Assembly: GCA_003545125.1 (NCBI GenBank) | Contig: DQCI01000206.1 | Coordinates: 7,460-18,919, forward strand | Source: Paracoccaceae bacterium | GTDB lineage: Bacteria > Pseudomonadota > Alphaproteobacteria > Rhodobacterales > Rhodobacteraceae | Direction of reading: 5' to 3' | Length of the DNA: 11,460 nucleotides | Part shown: positions 6,386-11,460 of the stretch, piece by piece | Position numbering within the stretch: position 1 is the stretch's first letter | Layout of the letters: every line of letters begins with the position of its first letter | The notes under the pieces: model-generated | What the model was told of the DNA's origin: nothing | The model's input: only the letters and a program-made list of their open reading frames with translations | Database searches by the model: none | Made by a program: the position numbers and the translations under genes

Positions 6386-6701
6386 TGCTGTGTGCGGCCC
6401 ATGGATGAGGCCGCATCAAGGGTGTCCGGTCCGTATCTGTCGGGTTCGTCAGGCGCTCCGGTTTGACCTCTCCGTCTGCCAGATTTGGCAGCGCTCCGGT
6501 CGCTGGCGGATCCGGGTCGTTTCGACTTCGGACTCGACCACCGGGAGGTGTTTTCGGCGCAGCGATTTCGCTTTGATGCAAAACTGTTGAGCACCAAGGA
6601 CTTACGTAGCCCTGGTGCAGCTTTCCCCGACTCTTGTCCGCAGAACCCCCGGATTTGGCCAAACTATCGCGGCGCGGTCACACCCGAACCCGGCTGCCCG
6701 G
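6386..6701. other. Gene-poor stretch downstream of nrdJ
   Basis: No convincing gene is seen. Short open frames exist on both strands but have no ribosome site or recognisable domain. A 7-bp stem with a 9-base loop (TGCGGCC at 6393-6399, GGCCGCA at 6409-6415) and the palindrome TTTGGCCAAA (6654-6663) are present. No clear intrinsic terminator for nrdJ was found. Just outside, at about 6340-6358, AATAGGGGACAGATTCCTGG resembles sequences often seen beside REP-type mobile repeats, but one copy proves nothing. Confidence 0.5.
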
Positions 6702-8954
6702 TCACCCGCACTTGGAATAGCCGCAGGCGGCGCAAGTCATGCAGCCTTCGACCATGCGCATCTCGTATTGGCCGCAGCGTGGGCAGGCCGGGCCGCGGTG
6801 GGTGCCGAGGTTGACCACATCGGCGTGCGGGTCGGCCTTCAACCCCATCCCCTCGCCTGCGATGAACCCGGTCTCGATCATGTGCCGCTCGATCACCCCG
6901 CCGATGGCCGCGAGGATCGAGGGCACGTATTTACCGCCCATCCAGGCGCCGCCGCGCGGGTCGAACACCGCTTTCAGCTCCTCGACCACGAAGCTCACAT
7001 CGCCGCCGCGCCGGAACACCGCCGAGATCATCCGGGTGAGCGCTACGGTCCAGGCGAAATGCTCCATGTTCTTCGAGTTGATGAACACCTCGAAGGGCCG
7101 GCGCAGGCCACCAACCAAAAGATCGTTCACGGTGATGTAGATCGCATGCTCGCTCTCGGGCCACTTGAGCTTGTAGGTTGTCCCTTCCAGCGCGCCGGGC
7201 CGGTCGAGCGGCTCCGATATGTAGATCACTTCGGCGCCGAGGTCGCTCTCGGGCGCCGCATCCGCCTTTTCGCTCACACTCAGCACACTCCCCGTCACCT
7301 CGTTGGGCCGGTAGGTGGTGCAGCCCTTGCAGCCGGTCTCGTAGGCCTGGGCGTAAACATCCTTGAAGGCTTCGAATGAGATGTCCTCGGGCACGTTGAT
7401 CGTCTTGGAGATCGACGAGTCGACCCATTTCTGCGCCGCCGCCTGCATCTTCACATGCTCCCCAGGCGCAAGCTGCTGGGCATCGACGAAATGGTCCGGC
7501 AGCGGGGTGTCGCCCATTTTCTCGCGCCAGGCCTGGACGGCGTAGTCGACGACCTCTTCCTCGGTCCGGGTCCCGTCCCTTTGCAGCACCTTGCGGCTGT
7601 AGGCATAGGCGAAGACCGGTTCGATGCCGGATGAGACATTGCCTGCATAAAGGCTGATCGTGCCGGTCGGCGCGACCGAGGTCAGCAGCGCGTTGCGGAT
7701 GCCGTGGGCGCGGATCGCATCGCGCACATCCTCGTCCATGTGTTGGAGCGTGCCGGACGCGAGGTAGGCCTCCACGTCGAACAGCGGAAACGCCCCCTTT
7801 TCCTTGGCAAGCTCGACACTCGCGAGATAGGCGGCGCGGGCAATCTGGTGCATCCAGGCTTCGGTGCGGGCCGCCGCTTCGTCGGAGCCGTACCGCAGGC
7901 CCACCATCAAAAGCGCATCCGCGAGCCCGGTGACGCCAAGCCCGATCCGCCGCTTGGCCTTCGCCTCCCGGGCCTGTGCTTCGAGCGCGAAACGGCTCTC
8001 GTCGACGACGTTGTCCATCATTCGCACCGCGGTGGCCACCAGCCGCGCGAGCTCCGCCTCGTCGAGCGCAGCCCCCTCTTCGAACGGGGCGTCTACCAGC
8101 CGCGCGAGGTTGACCGAGCCGAGCAGGCAGGCGCCGTAGGGTGGTAGCGGCTGCTCACCGCAGGGGTTGGTGGCGGCGATGGTCTCGCAATAGGCCAGGT
8201 TGTTCATTGCGTTGATCCGGTCGATGAAGATCACCCCCGGTTCGGCGTAGTCGTAGGTCGCGCGCATGATCCTGTTCCACAGATCGCGCGCCCGGACGGT
8301 GTGGTAGACCTTGCCGCCGAAGGTCAGCTCCCAGGGTCCGTCCGCCTTCACGGCGTCCATGAAAGCATCGGTCGCCAGCACCGACATGTTGAACATCCGC
8401 AGCCGGGCGGCGTCGGCTTTGGCCGCGATAAACTGCTCGATGTCGGGGTGATCGCAGCGCATCGTCGCCATCATCGCGCCGCGGCGGGAGCCTGCCGACA
8501 TGATGGTGCGGCACATCGCGTCCCAGACATCCATGAACGAGAGCGGGCCCGAGGCATCCGCCGCCACGCCCTTCACGTCGGCGCCCTTGGGCCGGATGGT
8601 CGAGAAATCGTAGCCGATCCCGCCGCCCTGCTGCATGGTGAGCGCGGCTTCCTTCAGCTGGTCGAAGATGCCGCCCATGCTGTCGGGGATCGTGCCCATG
8701 ACGAAACAGTTGAACAGCGAGACGCTGCGGCCGGTGCCGGCGCCGGCCAGGATCCGCCCCGCGGGCAGGAACCGGAAGTCCTCGAGGGCGTCGTAGAACT
8801 CCGCCTCGCGCTCGGGTTCGGACGCGCTCAGCGCGCGCGCGACGCGGCGCCAGCTGTCCTCGACCGAGAGGTCAACCGGCGTGCCGTCAGCCTCCTTGTA
8901 GCGGTATTTCATGTCCCAGATCGCTTCGGCGATCGGAGCGGAAAAGCGGCTCAT
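6702..8954 (-). CDS. nrdJ: Adenosylcobalamin-dependent ribonucleotide reductase (class II)
   Basis: A 750-residue class II ribonucleotide reductase, which makes deoxyribonucleotides using a thiyl radical produced from coenzyme B12 and needs neither a small subunit nor oxygen. The catalytic loop NPCGEQ contains N263, C265 (thiyl) and E267. C83 (SLFNCF) and C276 (GACLLGS) form the expected redox pair, with C276 eleven residues after C265 as in the Thermotoga-type enzyme. Other family blocks are FLPAGRILAGAGT (62-74), MQQGGGIGYDFS (108-118) and SAGSRRGAMMA (153-163). The C-terminus carries a cysteine-rich tail (CPRCG, then CMTCAACGYSKCG) suited to zinc binding and to shuttling electrons to the active site. 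The ATG at 8954 has AGGAA a few bases upstream. It stands alone, divergent from the DUF1489 gene, and looks intact. Confidence 0.96.
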   Translation of the reverse strand: MSRFSAPIAEAIWDMKYRYKEADGTPVDLSVEDSWRRVARALSASEPEREAEFYDALEDFRFLPAGRILAGAGTGRSVSLFNCFVMGTIPDSMGGIFDQLKEAALTMQQGGGIGYDFSTIRPKGADVKGVAADASGPLSFMDVWDAMCRTIMSAGSRRGAMMATMRCDHPDIEQFIAAKADAARLRMFNMSVLATDAFMDAVKADGPWELTFGGKVYHTVRARDLWNRIMRATYDYAEPGVIFIDRINAMNNLAYCETIAATNPCGEQPLPPYGACLLGSVNLARLVDAPFEEGAALDEAELARLVATAVRMMDNVVDESRFALEAQAREAKAKRRIGLGVTGLADALLMVGLRYGSDEAAARTEAWMHQIARAAYLASVELAKEKGAFPLFDVEAYLASGTLQHMDEDVRDAIRAHGIRNALLTSVAPTGTISLYAGNVSSGIEPVFAYAYSRKVLQRDGTRTEEEVVDYAVQAWREKMGDTPLPDHFVDAQQLAPGEHVKMQAAAQKWVDSSISKTINVPEDISFEAFKDVYAQAYETGCKGCTTYRPNEVTGSVLSVSEKADAAPESDLGAEVIYISEPLDRPGALEGTTYKLKWPESEHAIYITVNDLLVGGLRRPFEVFINSKNMEHFAWTVALTRMISAVFRRGGDVSFVVEELKAVFDPRGGAWMGGKYVPSILAAIGGVIERHMIETGFIAGEGMGLKADPHADVVNLGTHRGPACPRCGQYEMRMVEGCMTCAACGYSKCG

Positions 8955-8988
8955 CGGGAGTTCCTGTTCCGTTCACGCGAGACCTTGG

Positions 8989-9018
8989 ACGATACACGGG
9001 GGGGTGGCGGCAGGTCAA
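8989..9018 (-). promoter_or_regulatory. Candidate sigma-70 promoter of nrdJ
   Basis: On the minus strand TTGACC (9018-9013) and TATCGT (8994-8989) are separated by 18 bases, a good -35/-10 pair for a housekeeping promoter. Transcription would begin around 8982, leaving a leader of about 28 bases before the ATG. That is too short for a cobalamin riboswitch, and no clear NrdR-box pair is seen. Confidence 0.5.
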
Positions 9019-9052
9019 CGTGCGGCCTATATCTTGTCACCGGAGGGCTGCC

Positions 9053-9487
9053 ATGCCGCAACAGATCGTCAATCTCGTCAAACTCTGCGTCGGCTGCGAC
9101 AGCGTCGAACAGCTCGCGGCCTGGCAGGAAATGCGCGGTGCGGGCGTGCCCGAATGGCAGCCGCGCCATGTCACCCGGATGTGGCCGAAGCGCGAAGCAG
9201 AGCTGGTCGCCGGCGGCTCGCTCTACTGGGTCATCAAGGGCGTGATCCTCGCGCGTCAACAGGTGATCCGGCTCGACGAAGTGGTCGGCGAAGACGGAAT
9301 CCGGCGCTGCGGCATCGTGATGGCGCGCGACATTGTGCGCACCCACCCCGCCCCGCGCCGGGCCTTCCAGGGCTGGCGTTACCTCGCCCCCGGAGACGCC
9401 CCCCCCGATCTGCCCGCCCAACGCCAAGGCGACGATGCGTTGCCACCGGAGCTGTCCGGCAAACTCGCCGAAATCGGCATCCTCTGA
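9053..9487 (+). CDS. DUF1489 family protein
   Basis: A 144-residue protein of the DUF1489 family, common in alphaproteobacteria and of unknown function. The family-like pattern includes IVNLVKLCVGCDSVEQLAAW near the start, then TRMWPKREAELVAGGSLYWVIKGVILARQ, the RCGIVM and HPAPRRAFQGWRYL segments, and an LPPELSGKLAEIGIL end. The ATG at 9053 has a strong GGAGGG five bases upstream; an earlier in-frame start at 9020 lacks one. It is divergent from nrdJ with a 98-base gap and convergent with the reductase gene at 9683. There is no signal peptide or membrane segment, so it is probably cytoplasmic. The promoter is not clear. Confidence 0.88.
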   Translation: MPQQIVNLVKLCVGCDSVEQLAAWQEMRGAGVPEWQPRHVTRMWPKREAELVAGGSLYWVIKGVILARQQVIRLDEVVGEDGIRRCGIVMARDIVRTHPAPRRAFQGWRYLAPGDAPPDLPAQRQGDDALPPELSGKLAEIGIL

Positions 9488-9583
9488 GAAGGGATTTCGC
9501 CGCCCGTGCCGGGCGCCGACCCGGGCCTCGCTGCGCTCGGCATCCGTGATTTTCACTTGGATTCGAGTATTCACGGGGACTGA

Positions 9584-9598
9584 GGGGGCAGAGCCCCC
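9584..9598. repeat. Hairpin GGGGGC-AGA-GCCCCC (copy 1)
   Basis: A 6-bp all-G/C stem with a three-base AGA loop, about 100 bases past the DUF1489 stop. It matches the core of copy 2 at 9634-9654. Hairpins with this GGCAGAGCC-type core are frequent between genes in Rhodobacterales (general knowledge). It may help end transcription from either side. Confidence 0.65.
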
Positions 9599-9633
9599 GC
9601 AGTGCAGGAACGCCCGATCCGAAAGCGGACCTG

Positions 9634-9654
9634 GCCGGGGGCAGAGCCCCCGGC
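9634..9654. terminator. Hairpin GCCGGGGGC-AGA-GCCCCCGGC (copy 2), possible bidirectional terminator
   Basis: A perfect 9-bp G/C stem with an AGA loop lies between convergent genes, 29 bases past the end of the reductase gene. No T-run follows on either strand, so termination would be of the weak G/C-rich type. The strong fold and location are the only support. Confidence 0.5.
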
Positions 9655-9657
9655 GGG

Positions 9658-9676
9658 TCGCCCGCGAAGCGGGCGA
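9658..9676. terminator. Hairpin TCGCCCGC-GAA-GCGGGCGA next to the reductase stop
   Basis: An 8-bp perfect stem with a GAA loop starts seven bases after the reductase stop on the minus strand, the usual place for an intrinsic terminator. Read on the minus strand, TTTC precedes it but no T-run follows. Together with the hairpin at 9634-9654 it likely forms a terminator region for the rodA-ghrA transcript. Confidence 0.5.
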
Positions 9677-9682
9677 AACCCC

Positions 9683-10615
9683 TCAGTACCCCGCAGCGCG
9701 GTCCACCAGGTTCAGGAACGGTTCGCCCGCCTCGCCCCGCCGGATGTTCTCGGCGATCACCGCAGCGGCCGTTTCCGGGCGGGTCACCGACGCGAGATGA
9801 GGGGTGACGGTCACCTTCGGGTGGGCCCAATATGGGTCGTCCGCGGGCAACGGCTCAACCCGGAAAGCATCGAGCGTCGCCTGTGCGACATGCCCCGCAT
9901 CCAGAGCCGCGATCAGCGCCGCGTCGTCGATCAGCGCCCCGCGGCCGGGGTTCAGGATCACCGCGCCCGCCGGCAGGGTCGCGAGTGCGGCCGCGTCGAG
10001 GATGTTCTCGGTCGCTGGTGTATGCGGCAGCAGCAGCACCAGGATCTGCGCGCGTGCCAGCACCTCGGCGAGGCCCGCGTCGCCCGAGTAGCAGGCCACC
10101 CCCTCCAGATCCTTCTGCCGCCGCGCCCAGCCCGCCACGTCAAACCCGAGCCCCGCGAGCGTGAGGGCACAGGCGGCGCCCAACGCGCCAAGCCCGAGCA
10201 CGCCCACTTTGCGCTGCGAAGCGAGCGGCGGCACGCGGGTGTCCCAGGTCGCGTCGCGCCGGCAAATGTCCGCATCCATCCCGAGATGGTGGCGCAGCAC
10301 ATGGCCGGTGACCCATTCGACCATGCCCTTCGTGAGGCCTTCGTCGACCATACGGGCATAGGGCATGGTGAGCGTCGGGTTGGCGATGATCGTCTCTACC
10401 CCGGCCCAGAGCCCGAGCGCCGCCTTTGCCCTGGTGTAGCCCGAGAGATCGACCTCGCCGTCGAACGGCGCATAGACGATGTAGTCCACTGTCCCGGGCG
10501 GGTGATCCTCTGCAAGATCGACCTCGATCCCGAGCGCCGACACCGCCGCCTCGAGCGGATCGCGGTATTCCTCGAACCGCGCGGTGCCCGTGATGAATTG
10601 CACTTTTACGATCAT
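9683..10615 (-). CDS. ghrA: Glyoxylate/hydroxypyruvate reductase A
   Basis: A 310-residue D-2-hydroxyacid dehydrogenase that reduces glyoxylate to glycolate and hydroxypyruvate to glycerate with NAD(P)H. The Rossmann loop VGVLGLGALG (137-146) and the catalytic set are visible: R225 in NPGRGALID, E254 in FRVEPLP and H273 in TPHLAS. The WAGVE stretch (69-73) matches the substrate loop region of GhrA-type enzymes, and the length is right for GhrA. The start at 10615 gives MIVKVQFITG and overlaps the rodA stop by four bases. There is no good Shine-Dalgarno, so translation is probably coupled to rodA. The exact substrate within the 2-ketoacid family cannot be fixed from sequence. Confidence 0.9.
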   Translation of the reverse strand: MIVKVQFITGTARFEEYRDPLEAAVSALGIEVDLAEDHPPGTVDYIVYAPFDGEVDLSGYTRAKAALGLWAGVETIIANPTLTMPYARMVDEGLTKGMVEWVTGHVLRHHLGMDADICRRDATWDTRVPPLASQRKVGVLGLGALGAACALTLAGLGFDVAGWARRQKDLEGVACYSGDAGLAEVLARAQILVLLLPHTPATENILDAAALATLPAGAVILNPGRGALIDDAALIAALDAGHVAQATLDAFRVEPLPADDPYWAHPKVTVTPHLASVTRPETAAAVIAENIRRGEAGEPFLNLVDRAAGY

Positions 10616-11460
10616 TTTGAGCGCGCCCTGTGGATATGCGCCGATTGAACCAGTCCAAATCCGATCATCAGCACCAGCATCGCGGACCCGCCGTAGCTGA
10701 CCAGCGGCAAAGGTACGCCGACCACCGGGGCGAGGCCCATTACCATCGACATGTTGACCGCGAAGAACAAAAAGAACGTCGCCGCGATCCCCCATGTCAC
10801 GAGGGCACCGAAGCGGTCCTGGTTGCGGGTTGCCGAGGCCACCGCCACCACGATGATTGCGACATAGAGCGCGAGCAGCGAGGCCGCGCCGATGAAGCCG
10901 AACTCCTCGGCGAGCGAGGTGAAGATGAAGTCGGTGTGCTTTTCGGGCAGGAAGTTGAGCCGCGACTGGGTGCCCTGCAGAAAGCCCCGCCCGGTCCAGC
11001 CGCCCGAGCCCAGCGCGATCTTCGACTGGGTGATGTGGTAGCCCGCGCCGAGCGGGTCGGTGGCAGGGTCGAGAAAGGTGTCGATCCGGCGGTACTGGTA
11101 ATCTTTCAGGAGCTGCCATTCGGTCCCGCGCGACATCAGCACCGCCACGACCGCACCGACACCACCGGCGCCGACGACCATAAAATACAACCAGTGGACG
11201 CCGGCGAGAAACATGGTGATCGCCCCGCCCGCGACCAGCAGGATCGCGGTGCCGAGGTCGGGCTGCATCAGCGTGAGCCCGGCGGGGGCGAGGATCAGCG
11301 TGACCGGCGCCAGCACCCAGAGGGGCCGCGAGACTTTCGAGATGTCGAGCCAGTCGTAATAGGCCGCGAGCGCCATGATGAGGGTGATCTTGGTCAGTTC
11401 CGAGGGCTGAAGCCGCATGAAGCCGAGATCGATCCAGCGCTGCGCGCCCATACCGATCGC
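10612..11460 (-). CDS. rodA: Rod shape-determining protein RodA (C-terminal part, 5' end outside window)
   Basis: The last 282 residues of a SEDS-family peptidoglycan glycosyltransferase that polymerises lipid II with PBP2 during cell elongation in the inner membrane. Family motifs are plain: GAQRWIDLGFMRLQPSELTK near the visible start, LMQPDLGTA, the large extracytoplasmic loop with YQYRRIDTFLDP and YHITQSKIALGSGG, LPEKHTDFIFTSLAEEFGF, and PVVGVPLPLVSYGGS before the last helix. Several hydrophobic spans alternate with these loops. RodA is usually about 370-380 residues, so roughly the first quarter is missing. Its stop overlaps the ghrA start. By analogy, mre and PBP2 genes may lie upstream, beyond the window. 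Confidence 0.95.
   Translation of the reverse strand, partial: AIGMGAQRWIDLGFMRLQPSELTKITLIMALAAYYDWLDISKVSRPLWVLAPVTLILAPAGLTLMQPDLGTAILLVAGGAITMFLAGVHWLYFMVVGAGGVGAVVAVLMSRGTEWQLLKDYQYRRIDTFLDPATDPLGAGYHITQSKIALGSGGWTGRGFLQGTQSRLNFLPEKHTDFIFTSLAEEFGFIGAASLLALYVAIIVVAVASATRNQDRFGALVTWGIAATFFLFFAVNMSMVMGLAPVVGVPLPLVSYGGSAMLVLMIGFGLVQSAHIHRARSK

Noticed and set aside
6386..6701. tRNA or small RNA gene between the remnant and nrdJ
   Set aside because: No cloverleaf, TTC-arm or CCA-like end could be found. Only small unrelated stems are present.
8955..9052. Cobalamin riboswitch in front of the B12-dependent nrdJ
   Set aside because: The whole gap is 98 bases and the predicted leader is about 28 bases, well short of a cobalamin riboswitch of about 200 bases. 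No B12-box-like sequence was seen.
8951..9574. A 207-residue minus-strand open frame over the DUF1489 gene
   Set aside because: It is antisense to a gene with a strong ribosome site and a recognised family pattern, and its product shows no domain.

Overview
The window is GC-rich DNA, probably from an alphaproteobacterium of the Rhodobacteraceae/Rhodobacterales type. The evidence is an adenosylcobalamin-dependent ribonucleotide reductase beside a DUF1489 gene, a rodA gene followed by a glyoxylate/hydroxypyruvate reductase gene, strong G/C preference at third codon positions, and GGGGGCAGAGCCCCC-type hairpins between genes. This assignment rests on gene content and composition, not on a database search.

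Positions 1-5090 hold a divergent uptake and catabolism locus. On the minus strand, read from 2608 down to 1, lie a UgpC/MsmX-type ABC ATPase, a periplasmic carbohydrate-type solute-binding protein, and the start of an inner-membrane permease cut by the window edge. On the plus strand, from 2735 to 5090, three genes are joined by two ATGA stop/start overlaps: a protein with two SnoaL-like (NTF2-fold) domains, an amidohydrolase of the fuconolactonase group (COG3618), and a hotdog-fold acyl-CoA thioesterase. The 126-base divergent intergenic region carries two near-identical palindromes with a central CG, the form expected of LacI-family operators. The simplest reading is one transcription factor controlling import and breakdown of a single, unidentified compound. 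This is the most interesting part of the window.

Positions 5091-6701 contain no convincing intact gene. After a short 8-bp tandem repeat there is a minus-strand coding remnant (about 5283-5889, possibly to 6372) broken by at least one frameshift and probably two in-frame stops. I do not recognise its family. The rest of the stretch holds only small inverted repeats.

Positions 6702-9487 hold housekeeping genes: nrdJ (minus strand, class II ribonucleotide reductase with visible catalytic and redox cysteines), divergent from a DUF1489 gene. The interval 9488-9682 separates two convergent genes and carries three strong hairpins. On the minus strand, 11460 down to 9683 holds the C-terminal part of RodA (cell elongation, peptidoglycan polymerase) overlapping by 4 bases a GhrA-type glyoxylate/hydroxypyruvate reductase.
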